Source of the DNA: Sphaerochaeta globosa str. Buddy | GTDB lineage: Bacteria; Spirochaetota; Spirochaetia; Sphaerochaetales; Sphaerochaetaceae | Assembly: GCF_000190435.1 (NCBI RefSeq) | Contig: NC_015152.1 | Span: 750,458 to 814,457 of the forward strand | Direction of reading: 5' to 3' | DNA length: 64,000 bases | Shown here: positions 17,695 through 25,761 of the stretch, in pieces | Layout of the letters: each line of letters starts with the position of its first letter | Position numbering within the stretch: the stretch's first letter is position 1 | Translations under genes and position numbers: made by a program | The notes under the pieces: generated by a model | The model's database searches: none | Seen by the model: only the letters and a program-made list of their open reading frames with translations | Told to the model about the DNA's origin: nothing

Positions 17695-17722
17695 TTGACA
17701 AGTCGAATATGCGTTGTATACT
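17695..17722 (+). promoter_or_regulatory. Sigma-70 promoter of the right TTT operon
   Basis: TTGACA (17695-17700) and TATACT (17717-17722) are 16 bp apart. The operator begins 9 bp after the -10 element. The rest of the intergenic stretch 17544-17837 holds only AT-rich sequence and the GGAGG of tctC. Confidence 0.75.
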
Positions 17723-17730
17723 GATATTAG

Positions 17731-17757
17731 AATCTGATAATCAGTGATTAGCAGATT
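17731..17757. promoter_or_regulatory. Candidate operator of the second GntR regulator, site 2
   Basis: This 27-bp dyad has nested arms: outer AATCTG/CAGATT and inner TAATCA/TGATTA around a central G. The inner 15 bp match site 1 at 16804 in 14 positions. It covers about +1 to +25 of the right operon, a repressing position. Confidence 0.7.
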
Positions 17758-17837
17758 CCACCCTTCTGATAGGGTGCAATACGCTGGTAGCTTTCCTCTT
17801 TCCGTGGGGGAGAACGAAAGTTGCTTGGAGGTTTTTT

Positions 17838-18824
17838 ATGCGTGGGAAAAGAGTACTTGTTCTTCTTGCATTGTTGGTAGTGGCGTCTGTCGCCTTGTTT
17901 GCACAGGGTGCCCCTGAGGCATATCCCAGCAAAGACATCGAATTCATTGTCAGCTCGGGTGCCGGTGGTGGTACTGATGCTATCGCTCGTAAAGTTTCTC
18001 AGCTTGCTGAAAAAGATCTTGGTGCAGCAATCTACTTCGTGAATAAGCCCGGTGCTGACGACGCAGTCGGTCCGAACCTGTTGATGGGTGCAAAGAATGA
18101 TGGCTATACCATCGGTAACCTCAACTATGGTTCGATCATCAATGCTCCGTTCACCGGCCTTATCAAAGGCTATGAACTGTCAAAGGTTCGCTTCTTCGCA
18201 CTGATCACCCAGGAGCCCGATGCCTTGATGGTTGGAAAGAACTCACCCTATAAGACCTTCGACGCTCTTATTGCTGCTGCAAAAGCCAACCCGGGCAAAA
18301 TCCGTGTTGCAGACCAGGGCATCGGAAGCCGCGTTAACTTGCTCGCTCTGAAGATCCAGGACCTCTATGGTGTGAAATTCAACATGATTTCCTACCAGGG
18401 TTCCGCTCCCCAGAGAGAAGCAATCCTCAATGGTGAGGTCGATGCTGCAATCACCAGCCTTGGTGACTTTGCTCCCATCCTCAACAGTGGTGATGCTCTT
18501 GGTGTTATTGAGTTCAGCTCTGTCCGCAATGCCGGCTATCCCACCGTTCCCACCAGCAAGGAGCTTGGTCTCTCCGACAGTCTCCTCTCCGGTTCTTTCC
18601 TGACTCTTGCTGCTCCCGCTGGAACCCCCGACGACGTGATTGCCAAGTTGGAGACCGCCTTTGAGAAGGCCGCCACCAGCAAGGAATTTGCTGACTGGTC
18701 CGCCACTGTCGGTGTTACTCCTGACTTCAAGAAGGGCGCAGAATTGAAGACCTTCCTGGATGCCAAGATTTCCGGTGAGACCAAGGCACTGCAGGCACTC
18801 AAGGATGCAGGTGTTCTGAAGTAA
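17838..18824 (+). CDS. tctC: TTT transporter substrate-binding protein (TctC family), right operon
   Basis: The product is 328 residues with a signal peptide ending near ALFAQG and a mature domain that starts YPSKDIEFIVSSGAGGGTD, the Bug/TctC pattern. It binds the substrate outside the cytoplasmic membrane for TctAB. GGAGG lies 7 bp before the ATG. It is the first gene after the promoter and operator of the second GntR regulator. It differs strongly from the left TctC, so the two operons probably take up different acids. Confidence 0.9.
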   Translation: MRGKRVLVLLALLVVASVALFAQGAPEAYPSKDIEFIVSSGAGGGTDAIARKVSQLAEKDLGAAIYFVNKPGADDAVGPNLLMGAKNDGYTIGNLNYGSIINAPFTGLIKGYELSKVRFFALITQEPDALMVGKNSPYKTFDALIAAAKANPGKIRVADQGIGSRVNLLALKIQDLYGVKFNMISYQGSAPQREAILNGEVDAAITSLGDFAPILNSGDALGVIEFSSVRNAGYPTVPTSKELGLSDSLLSGSFLTLAAPAGTPDDVIAKLETAFEKAATSKEFADWSATVGVTPDFKKGAELKTFLDAKISGETKALQALKDAGVLK

Positions 18825-18860
18825 GAGCGATTTTGCTTCTGATCTTATTGGAAATTACTA

Positions 18861-18887
18861 CTACCGCATGGCCTAGCCATGCGGTAG
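18861..18887 (+). promoter_or_regulatory. Intercistronic hairpin between tctC and tctB (right operon)
   Basis: A perfect 12-bp stem, CTACCGCATGGC and GCCATGCGGTAG, encloses a 3-base loop. It starts 37 bp after the tctC stop and has no T tract, which suggests mRNA stabilisation or partial attenuation. Confidence 0.75.
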
Positions 18888-18950
18888 GTCTTGAAAACAT
18901 TGCACAAGGATGAGCCTTGAGCCTTACTTGTGAATGGAGAAGAACATTCT

Positions 18951-19439
18951 ATGAAAACTCTTAAGCCGTATCTGCAAGCAAAGGTAACCATTCCCTTTTT
19001 CATGCAGATTGCCCTTATCATCTACGTAATCAGTGCTTTGCGGTTGGCCCCTCCCATCGTTGATGGCCTGCTTAGCGAGTCATCGTTTCCCTTCTTTATT
19101 TTCTTGATTGCAACACCGGCAGCGATAAAGCTTTTTCTTGATGGTTTGAAAGCCGTAAAGAAGGAAATTGCTGAAAACGGCTCAGTGGTTGTTGAAAAGA
19201 AAAAGAAGAGTATCAAGCCTGCTTTGATCGTTCTCATCATGGCGGTGTTTATTCTGCTGTTTGACATCCTTGGATTCACCATCCTTGCTCCTTTATATGT
19301 GTTTTTCTTCATGTTGATCTATGATGACAAGCCCCAGGATATCGTACGGAAAATTATCTATGCTCTCTTGATCGGGGTTGTTGTGTACGTAATGTATGTC
19401 ATCGGTTTCGACATCAGATTCCCTGAGCTCTGGAGGTAA
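18951..19439 (+). CDS. tctB: TTT transporter small permease (TctB family), right operon
   Basis: The product is 162 residues with four hydrophobic segments and a lysine-rich cytoplasmic loop (VVEKKKKSIK). Position between tctC and tctA and size fit TctB. The ATG at 18951 follows GGAGAAG; an in-frame ATG 7 codons earlier lies within that site and is less likely. Confidence 0.85.
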   Translation: MKTLKPYLQAKVTIPFFMQIALIIYVISALRLAPPIVDGLLSESSFPFFIFLIATPAAIKLFLDGLKAVKKEIAENGSVVVEKKKKSIKPALIVLIMAVFILLFDILGFTILAPLYVFFFMLIYDDKPQDIVRKIIYALLIGVVVYVMYVIGFDIRFPELWR

Positions 19440-19442
19440 GTC

Positions 19443-20987
19443 ATGGACCAAATACTGCAAATTTTAGCGGGTACATCCGTTGTATTCCAACCTTTGTCCC
19501 TTATGTATCTCTCTATAGGATTTTTCATCGGAATCATCTTCGGAGCGCTTCCCGGCCTGACTTCAATGCTGGCCATAGTTCTCCTGCTTCCGATGACCTA
19601 TACCATGCCGATGACCTATGCCCTGATTATGTGCATGGGTGTCTACATGTCCGGCATTTATTCAGGTAGCATAACGGCTGTTACCATCAATATCCCAGGA
19701 GCTCCTTCTGCATTGATGACCTGTTTGGAAGGCTATCCGATGATGCGCAAGGGCCTTGGCGCTAAAGCCATCGGCCATGCCACGATCGGTTCTGCCATTG
19801 GTGGATCAATCGGTGCCTTGCTGTTGATTTTCGTCTCTCCCTTGGCAGTAAGCCTTGCACTGAAAATCAGGACCCCCGGCAAGTTCTCCCTGATTCTGTT
19901 TGCTTTGGTGGTCATCGTCATTGTTGAGAAGAAACGTATGAAGGCCATTCTTACCATGGCATTCGGCATTATGCTGGCAACGGTGGGCATGGACCCGCTG
20001 AAGTCGGTGTCTCGTTTTACGTTTGGCATACCAAATCTTATTGAAGGTATTGATCTGACCACCCTCATTATTGGAGCTTTCGCAATAAGCGAGTTGTTCG
20101 ACCAAGCAATGGTCAACAATGCTGAATACAAGAAATTGACGTCAGCTGCAAACAGTGTGAAGTTCAAGCGTAAAGAGTTCTTCCCCACCTTCAAGGAAAT
20201 GAAGGAAGTGGGTTGGAAAACTTACATCAAGAGTTCGTTGATTGGGTATATGATTGGAGTACTTCCCGGTGCAGGAGCTTCCATGGCTGCCTTCGTCTCG
20301 TATGTTGAGGCAAAGCGTGTGAGTAAGCATCCTGAGCGCTTCGAGCACGGTGCAGTTGACGGTCTTGTTGCTGCCGAGACGGCAAACAATGCAATGTGCG
20401 GCGGTGCCATGGTGCCGATGCTCTCCCTGGGTATTCCCGGCGACGGAACCACAGCCATTATTCTTGGTGTCTTGATGGTCTACGGTGTCGTACCCGGACC
20501 CGATCTGTTGGTCAAGCAGATGCACGTCATGGCTCCCATGTATATGGCACTTCTGATCAGTGCAGCGGTGTTGCTGCCGCTCAGCCTGTTCCTCTTCGGT
20601 CCTTACTATCTGAAGATTGTTCGCATCAACCGCTTGGTTCTCTATAGCAGTATTGCACTCATTGCAATCCTGGGTGTCTTTGCTGCAACCTATTCTGCAT
20701 TCCAGATGGGCTTGGCTTTGGTAATCGGCGTTGTCATGTACTTCTTCAAGCGTCAGGGCTATCCGAACGTACCGTTCATTTTGGCGGTTATTCTTGGGCC
20801 TTTGGCTGAACAGTATTTGCGCACCACCATGACGATCAGCAGTGGAAATCCTCTCATTTTCATTACTCACTTTGACAGTTTGTTCTTCCTGTTGCTCACT
20901 GTGGCATTTGCAATTCTTCTTCCTCGTGCCAATAGGCGGGCAGAGGTTTTGGAGAAGAAGAGCGAAGAGCAGGTGAAACAGAAATGA
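19443..20987 (+). CDS. tctA: TTT transporter large permease (TctA family), right operon
   Basis: The protein has 514 residues and about 11 to 12 membrane segments. It shows the TctA signatures GALPGLTSMLA, GVLPGAGASMAA and SLGIPGDGTTAIILG. GGAGG lies 6 bp upstream of the ATG, and the gene begins 3 bp after tctB. Its end overlaps the aldolase start by 4 bp (ATGA), tying transport and metabolism in one operon. Confidence 0.9.
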   Translation: MDQILQILAGTSVVFQPLSLMYLSIGFFIGIIFGALPGLTSMLAIVLLLPMTYTMPMTYALIMCMGVYMSGIYSGSITAVTINIPGAPSALMTCLEGYPMMRKGLGAKAIGHATIGSAIGGSIGALLLIFVSPLAVSLALKIRTPGKFSLILFALVVIVIVEKKRMKAILTMAFGIMLATVGMDPLKSVSRFTFGIPNLIEGIDLTTLIIGAFAISELFDQAMVNNAEYKKLTSAANSVKFKRKEFFPTFKEMKEVGWKTYIKSSLIGYMIGVLPGAGASMAAFVSYVEAKRVSKHPERFEHGAVDGLVAAETANNAMCGGAMVPMLSLGIPGDGTTAIILGVLMVYGVVPGPDLLVKQMHVMAPMYMALLISAAVLLPLSLFLFGPYYLKIVRINRLVLYSSIALIAILGVFAATYSAFQMGLALVIGVVMYFFKRQGYPNVPFILAVILGPLAEQYLRTTMTISSGNPLIFITHFDSLFFLLLTVAFAILLPRANRRAEVLEKKSEEQVKQK

Positions 20988-21763
20988 TTGCCAAGAACCA
21001 TAATGCAGTAAAAGAGAAACTGCAAAACGGTGGAAATGTGTTGGCGGCCTGGGCTCAGGCTGCCAGCAACATCACCACGGAAGTGCTTGCTGATGCAGGC
21101 ATGGAAGCCATTATCATCGATATGGAACACTCCCCGGTTGAGCTACCTACCTTGGTGACGCAGTTTCAGGCGATGAATGGATACCCGGCTGTTCCTTTTG
21201 TCAGGGTTCCTTGGAATGATTTTGTTGCCATCAAGCGTGTTCTGGATGCAGGTGCGTATGGAATCATAGTACCCAATATTGAGACCGTCGAGGAAGCAAA
21301 GGCAGCCATAGCGGCAGTGCGGTATCCTTTGGATGGAATCAGGGGCGTAGCCGGAAGCACCAGGGCGGCTCACTATGGCAACAACCCGCTTTCGTACTTC
21401 ACCAAAGCAAACGATTTGGTCATGCTTTTTCTCATGATTGAATCGCCTAAGGGCATGCAGAATCTGGATGAGATTCTCAAGCTGCAAGGGTATGAGGGAA
21501 TTATGGTGGGCCCGGTGGACTTGGCAACCAACCTGGGGTATCTGGGCAATGCCCAGGCGCCTGAGGCAAAGGCGGCCCTGGAAGAAGTTGAGAGTAAAGT
21601 TCTTGCTTCAGATAAATACCTGATGGCACTCGGTTCCGACTGGGAAGCTGCCAAGGCAAAGTTTGCCAAGGGAGCGCACATTGTGACTTGCATGAGTGAT
21701 ACGCTCTCCTTGGGAGCTCTTGCCCGTGCGAATGTACAGAAGCATCAGGAGCTCTATTCATAA
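20984..21763 (+). CDS. HpcH/HpaI-family aldolase (right TTT operon)
   Basis: The protein has 259 residues. Conserved segments IIDMEHSPVEL, FVRVPWND, GIIVPNIET, FLMIESPKG (metal-ligand glutamate) and GIMVGPVDLATNLG (metal-ligand aspartate) place it in the class II pyruvate aldolases that split 2-keto-4-hydroxy acids such as 2-keto-3-deoxyglucarate. It overlaps tctA by 4 bp. The aldehyde product could be the substrate of the GarR-type reductase encoded later in the operon if it is tartronate semialdehyde. Confidence 0.85.
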   Translation: MIAKNHNAVKEKLQNGGNVLAAWAQAASNITTEVLADAGMEAIIIDMEHSPVELPTLVTQFQAMNGYPAVPFVRVPWNDFVAIKRVLDAGAYGIIVPNIETVEEAKAAIAAVRYPLDGIRGVAGSTRAAHYGNNPLSYFTKANDLVMLFLMIESPKGMQNLDEILKLQGYEGIMVGPVDLATNLGYLGNAQAPEAKAALEEVESKVLASDKYLMALGSDWEAAKAKFAKGAHIVTCMSDTLSLGALARANVQKHQELYS

Positions 21764-21774
21764 CAGGAGTGTGT

Positions 21775-22755
21775 ATGAAGACTGTTCTTATCCCCGAGGA
21801 TATCGCTGAGGTAGGAAAGGCATACCTGCGCGAACGCGGCTATGCCATACGCATGGGTAGGGGAACCGACAAAGCTTCCCTTATTGCAGACATTGCCGAT
21901 GTCGATGCCGTACTGTTTCGCAACGAAGCCTATGACCGGGATGTCCTTGACGCAGCAAAAAACGTCAAGGTCATGGCCCGCCATGGTGTCGGTGTGGACA
22001 AGGTAGACCTTGCGTATGCCCAAGAGCTGGGTATTTGGGTGACCAATGGGGCCACTTCGAATTCCAACTCGGTGGCAGAAATGACTATCGGCTTCATTAT
22101 TGCCTTGGGAAGAAATTTGCTGGAAAGCAACAAGGCTGCCCATGCTGCCGATTATGGCTTTCGCAACCGCAAGGCAGGCATGGACTTGGAAGGCAAAACC
22201 TTGGCCCTTCTGGGGTATGGGAAGATCGGCAAGCTTGTTGCCCACAAGGCCTACTATGGCTTGGGTATGAAGGTTTGCGCCTACGACCCATTGATGGATC
22301 AGTTGGACAAACCTGACTATGTTCAAAAACTGGAACACTTTGATGATGCTTTTCGTATCGGCGACTATGTCTCAGCCCACTATCCTGCAAGTGAGCAGAA
22401 CAACAAGACCATTACGATCAAGCAGTTTGGCTTGATGAAAACCTCAGCCTATTTCATGAATCTCGCCCGCGGCGAGCTCTTGGTGGAGGCTGACTTGCTT
22501 GAGGCGCTCAACTGTGGGCTGATAGCAGGAGCTGCACTGGATGTGATGGACGATGAACCACCGAAGGCTTACAATCCATTGCTTGGTTTGGAATCGTTGT
22601 TGCTCACACCGCACAATGCAGCACTTACCAGTGACGCAAAAATTCGCATGGCACTGTTTGCCGCCCAGGGAATTGATGAAGTATTGACCGGCAAGGTTCC
22701 TTCCTGGCCGGTGAACAAACCACCCGTAAGCCGAGCACACATGGAGGCTCTATGA
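21775..22755 (+). CDS. D-2-hydroxyacid dehydrogenase (phosphoglycerate dehydrogenase-like)
   Basis: The product is 326 residues. It has the NAD-binding Rossmann motif LALLGYGKIGKLV and a downstream acid in CAYDP. The catalytic triad of the family is visible: arginine in NLARGELL, glutamate in MDDEPPKAY and histidine in TPHNAALT. It interconverts a 2-hydroxy acid and a 2-keto acid with NAD(P). The ATG at 21775 is chosen because AGGAG lies 5 bp upstream; a GTG two codons earlier overlaps that site. It is embedded in the right TTT operon and overlaps the next gene by 4 bp. Confidence 0.85.
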   Translation: MKTVLIPEDIAEVGKAYLRERGYAIRMGRGTDKASLIADIADVDAVLFRNEAYDRDVLDAAKNVKVMARHGVGVDKVDLAYAQELGIWVTNGATSNSNSVAEMTIGFIIALGRNLLESNKAAHAADYGFRNRKAGMDLEGKTLALLGYGKIGKLVAHKAYYGLGMKVCAYDPLMDQLDKPDYVQKLEHFDDAFRIGDYVSAHYPASEQNNKTITIKQFGLMKTSAYFMNLARGELLVEADLLEALNCGLIAGAALDVMDDEPPKAYNPLLGLESLLLTPHNAALTSDAKIRMALFAAQGIDEVLTGKVPSWPVNKPPVSRAHMEAL

Positions 22756-23462
22756 AGTATTTGACAGAAGCACAATTGGAAGAACTCAGACAGTTTGATA
22801 CCCCGACGGTATGCAACGCCATCGAGAAATTCAAACTCAGAAGCAAAACCGAGGGATATACCTCACCTTCCATCAAGGCACTCTATTATGATAGAAAGCC
22901 GATCGTCGGGTATGCCTGCACCGCCAAGGTCAGCGCCCGCTATCCCGGGACCAAGGAGAACGAGGAGACCTTGTATGCGTACTACCAGTCGCTTCTTGAC
23001 TGTCCCTCTACACCGATTTCAGTGATTCAGGACATCGATGAAGAGCCCATCGGCTCCTTCTGGGGCGAGGTGCAGACCACCGTCCATAAGGCCCTGGGCT
23101 GTATGGGTGTGATAACCAACGGGGGGGTGCGCGACCTCGATGAAGCATATTCACTTGGTTTCACGTATCTCGCCTCCTGCACGCTGGTCTCCCATGCCTA
23201 TATTCATATGGAAGCAACCGGGACTCCGGTGCAAATCGGCGGTTTGATCGTACGTCCCGGAGATCTCATACATGCCGACAAGCATGGTGCCGTCCTGATC
23301 CCCAACGAAGTTGCCGACCAGGTAGCAGATGCCTGCCGTCAAATGCAACAAGCCGAGCTTCCTGTTCTGAATGGATGCAAGGCAACACAAGATGGAAAAC
23401 TGGATATTGCTGATTTGCGTCTTTGGAGAGCAGAGATGGCCAAAATACGCAGCAAGGAATAA
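22752..23462 (+). CDS. RraA-like protein (HMG aldolase / demethylmenaquinone methyltransferase superfamily)
   Basis: The protein has 236 residues. The G-G-x-R-D motif (TNGGVRDLDE) and GDLIHADKHGAVLIP are the signature of the RraA/4-hydroxy-4-methyl-2-oxoglutarate aldolase fold. Many relatives in catabolic operons are divalent-metal retro-aldolases or decarboxylases that act on oxo-diacids, whereas true RraA inhibits RNase E. The operon favours the catabolic role. It overlaps the dehydrogenase by 4 bp. An approximately 30-residue C-terminal tail is rich in charge. Confidence 0.75.
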   Translation: MKYLTEAQLEELRQFDTPTVCNAIEKFKLRSKTEGYTSPSIKALYYDRKPIVGYACTAKVSARYPGTKENEETLYAYYQSLLDCPSTPISVIQDIDEEPIGSFWGEVQTTVHKALGCMGVITNGGVRDLDEAYSLGFTYLASCTLVSHAYIHMEATGTPVQIGGLIVRPGDLIHADKHGAVLIPNEVADQVADACRQMQQAELPVLNGCKATQDGKLDIADLRLWRAEMAKIRSKE

Positions 23463-23485
23463 TTCGAAACACGGAGGATATACCT

Positions 23486-24370
23486 ATGAAAATTGGATTC
23501 ATCGGACTTGGCATCATGGGCAAGCCCATGGCGAAGAACCTGCTGAAGGCAGGTCATAGTATTGTTTGTTATGATGTGAATGCGGCCAACGTGGCCGACG
23601 TGGTAGCAGCCGGAGCGACAGCGGGCAGGAGTTCTGCCGACGTGGCGGCCCAGGTCCCCCTTCTGATCACGATGCTGCCCAACAGCCCGCACGTAAAGAG
23701 CGTGGTCATGGGAGAGGGCGGGGTGCTCGAGGGGGCAAGAGAGGGCCTGATCCTCATCGACATGTCCTCCATCGCCCCCCTTGCGAGCCAGGAGGTCGAG
23801 AAGGCCTGTGCACAGAAGAAGGTGCGCATGCTCGACGCCCCGGTAAGCGGCGGCGAGCCGAAGGCCATCGACGGCAGCCTTGCGATCATGGTCGGGGGGG
23901 AGAAGGGCCTCTTCGAGGAAGTGAGGGGCATCCTCTTGGTCATGGGTGCGACTGCGGTGCACTGCGGGCCGATCGGGGCGGGCAACACGACCAAGCTGGC
24001 CAACCAGATCATCGTGGCGCTGAACATAGCGGCGGTGGCGGAGGCCTTCACGCTGGTGCGCAAGGCCGGGGTGGACCCGCACCTTGTGTTCGATGCGATC
24101 AAGGGCGGGCTTGCCGGAAGCACGGTGATGAACGCCAAGGCCCCGATGATGATGGACTCGAACTTCAAGCCGGGCTTCAAGATCGACCTGCACATCAAGG
24201 ACCTTGCCAATGCATTGGACACCGGCCACGGGGTGGGATCCCCGCTCCCGCTGACCTCACTTGCGCGCGAGATGATGGAGACGCTGCACAGCGACGGGTT
24301 CGGAGGCGACGACCACAGCGCCCTTGCCCGCTACTACGCCAAGCTGTCCGGCACGAAGATCGGGGAGTGA
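23486..24370 (+). CDS. garR: 2-hydroxy-3-oxopropionate (tartronate semialdehyde) reductase
   Basis: The protein has 294 residues, close to GarR. The Rossmann motif GFIGLGIMGKPMAKNL, the substrate-binding DAPVSGGEPKA, and GAGNTTKLANQ with the catalytic lysine define the beta-hydroxyacid dehydrogenase family, most like tartronate semialdehyde reductase, which makes D-glycerate. GGAGG precedes the ATG at 23486. Base composition changes inside the gene: about the first 95 bases are near 45% G+C and the rest near 70%. This suggests the gene is a mosaic created by recombination, with the frame kept intact. Confidence 0.85.
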   Translation: MKIGFIGLGIMGKPMAKNLLKAGHSIVCYDVNAANVADVVAAGATAGRSSADVAAQVPLLITMLPNSPHVKSVVMGEGGVLEGAREGLILIDMSSIAPLASQEVEKACAQKKVRMLDAPVSGGEPKAIDGSLAIMVGGEKGLFEEVRGILLVMGATAVHCGPIGAGNTTKLANQIIVALNIAAVAEAFTLVRKAGVDPHLVFDAIKGGLAGSTVMNAKAPMMMDSNFKPGFKIDLHIKDLANALDTGHGVGSPLPLTSLAREMMETLHSDGFGGDDHSALARYYAKLSGTKIGE

Positions 24371-25275
24371 GTATGGATACCTCCTTCATCAAGGGGATCA
24401 TCCCCCCGATCGTGACACCCATCACAGAAGACGAGAGCCTGGACGAGCAGGCGCTGCGCAACCTCATCGACTTCGTCATAGAGGGCGGATGCTCCGGCGT
24501 CCTGGCCTTCGGCTCCAACGGGGAGTTCTACATGATGGAGGAGGACGAGATGGAAAGGGCCCTGTCGGTCATCATGGACCAGACGGCGGGCCGGGTGCCG
24601 GTGTACATGGGCGTGGGCAGCATCCGCACCAGCAAGTGCATCCGCCTCGCCCAAATGGGCGTGAGGCTGGGGGCGAAGGGAATCTCGATCCTGCAGCCGA
24701 TGTTCATCAAGCCGACCGAACAGGAGCTGAAGGGGCACATCAGGAGCATAGCCGCTTCGGTGGGCGATACTGCGGTGCTGCTGTACAACAACCCGGGGCG
24801 CTGCGGCTACGCGATGAGCCAGGACCTGGTACAGGAGCTTGCGCACAGCATCCCCAACCTGGTGGGCATGAAGGACTCCAGCGGGGACCTGACGCAGACC
24901 ATGGAGTTCATCCGGCGCAACGCCGACGTGGGCTTCAAGGTGATGTGCGGCAAGGACACGCTGATCTACTCGGGGCTGTGCGTGGGGGCCGTGGGTGCTG
25001 TGTGCTCGACGGCCAACTACCTGCCCGCCCTTGTCTGCTCCATCTACGACAAGTACGTGGCTGGGGACCTGAGGGGGTCGCTTGAGGCGCAGTGGCAGCT
25101 GAACCCCGTCAGGCTTGCGACCGACGCTTCCAGCTTCCCGGTGGCGACCAAGGACCTGGCGAACCTGGTGGGTATGCAGGTGGGAAGCCCGTTTTTGCCG
25201 AACCTTCCGTCCCCCGCCAAGCAGCAGGAGAACCTGAGGAAGCAACTGGTCGACGGCGGTTTCGTCTCCGGCTGA
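23581..25275. other. High-G+C block covering most of garR and all of the DapA-type gene
   Basis: Counting bases by line, 23521-23580 is about 45% G+C, 23581-23640 about 70%, 25201-25260 about 63% and 25321 onward back near 45%. The edges are sharp; the left one lies within the garR reading frame. Codons in the block end mostly in G or C, unlike the neighbours. It looks like recently acquired or converted DNA. Confidence 0.75.
24373..25275 (+). CDS. DapA-family aldolase/dehydratase (dihydrodipicolinate synthase-like)
   Basis: The product is 300 residues. It has the DapA/NanA barrel signatures FGSNGEFY near the N-terminus, the tyrosine in LLYNNPGRCG, and the Schiff-base lysine in VGMKDSSGD. 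Members cleave or dehydrate 2-keto-3-deoxy sugar acids, or condense pyruvate with aldehydes. In a catabolic operon a keto-deoxy-acid aldolase role is more likely than lysine synthesis. The ATG at 24373 is preceded by GGGGAG; a GTG two codons earlier overlaps the garR stop. The whole gene lies in the high-G+C block and ends the operon at a terminator. Confidence 0.8.
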   Translation: MDTSFIKGIIPPIVTPITEDESLDEQALRNLIDFVIEGGCSGVLAFGSNGEFYMMEEDEMERALSVIMDQTAGRVPVYMGVGSIRTSKCIRLAQMGVRLGAKGISILQPMFIKPTEQELKGHIRSIAASVGDTAVLLYNNPGRCGYAMSQDLVQELAHSIPNLVGMKDSSGDLTQTMEFIRRNADVGFKVMCGKDTLIYSGLCVGAVGAVCSTANYLPALVCSIYDKYVAGDLRGSLEAQWQLNPVRLATDASSFPVATKDLANLVGMQVGSPFLPNLPSPAKQQENLRKQLVDGGFVSG

Positions 25276-25315
25276 TACGCACTGCCACAGGCATCCCAAT
25301 TCTCTACAACCAACG

Positions 25316-25350
25316 TGAAGGCTGTCCGAAAAGGGCAGCCTTCATTGCTT
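25316..25350 (+). terminator. Terminator of the right TTT operon
   Basis: Arms TGAAGGCTG and CAGCCTTCA (25316-25344, with inner CC/GG pairing) are followed by TTGCTTTCTT. Confidence 0.75.
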
Positions 25351-25440
25351 TCTTCATACAAGAAAGAACGAAAGCTTGTTTTTTCCTTGCCGTCTCAGTA
25401 CCTTTATGTTGCTAACAAACAATTCCTTCTTGGTGAGAGA

Positions 25441-25461
25441 CTGTGTCACGTGCTGACACAG
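25441..25461. promoter_or_regulatory. Palindrome upstream of the two-gene unknown operon
   Basis: Perfect 8-bp arms CTGTGTCA and TGACACAG are separated by 5 bases, 39 bp before the start of the gene at 25501. It may be an operator or a leader hairpin. No regulator gene is adjacent. Confidence 0.5.
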
Positions 25462-25500
25462 CCCTACGGGTATGCTTAGGGTGTGCCAAAAGGAGTTGCC

Positions 25501-25761
25501 ATGAAAACATGGAGAAAAGATCAACAAGAGGTAACCAGGGACATTATCAGTCGCGTCGATATCGTTGCATTCAGTTTTTCGTTGATAGAGCCGAACAAAG
25601 GTTGCTATCTGGATCATCTGGATGGCAGGTTCGGCTATATAACCCTAAACGATGCACTTGCCTCTAGGTATCGTGTGTTCAATTACAAGACTGATGCCTT
25701 GGAAGGTTCCTATGAGACACTGGATGCCTTGTTGGAAGCGGGCTGGAAGGTAAGTACATGA
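25501..25761 (+). CDS. Small hypothetical protein
   Basis: The product is an 86-residue soluble protein with no recognised domain. AGGAG lies 5 bp before the ATG and the frame overlaps the next gene by 4 bp (ATGA), both good signs of a real gene. The second half (GYITLNDALASRYRVFNYK) is rich in aromatic residues. It probably acts with the zinc-ribbon protein encoded next. Confidence 0.65.
   Translation: MKTWRKDQQEVTRDIISRVDIVAFSFSLIEPNKGCYLDHLDGRFGYITLNDALASRYRVFNYKTDALEGSYETLDALLEAGWKVST

Noticed and set aside
15752-25275. Tandem duplication of the whole TTT locus
   Set aside because: The paired TctC, TctB, TctA, aldolase and GntR proteins differ strongly from each other, and gene order after tctA differs. 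They are old paralogues or separate acquisitions, not a recent duplication.
23339-25299. Long open frames on both strands across the high-G+C block (for example about 320 codons on the minus strand opposite the DapA-type gene)
   Set aside because: They are shadows produced by G/C-ending codons in garR and the DapA-type gene. Their translations are rich in histidine, arginine and glycine and show no family motif.
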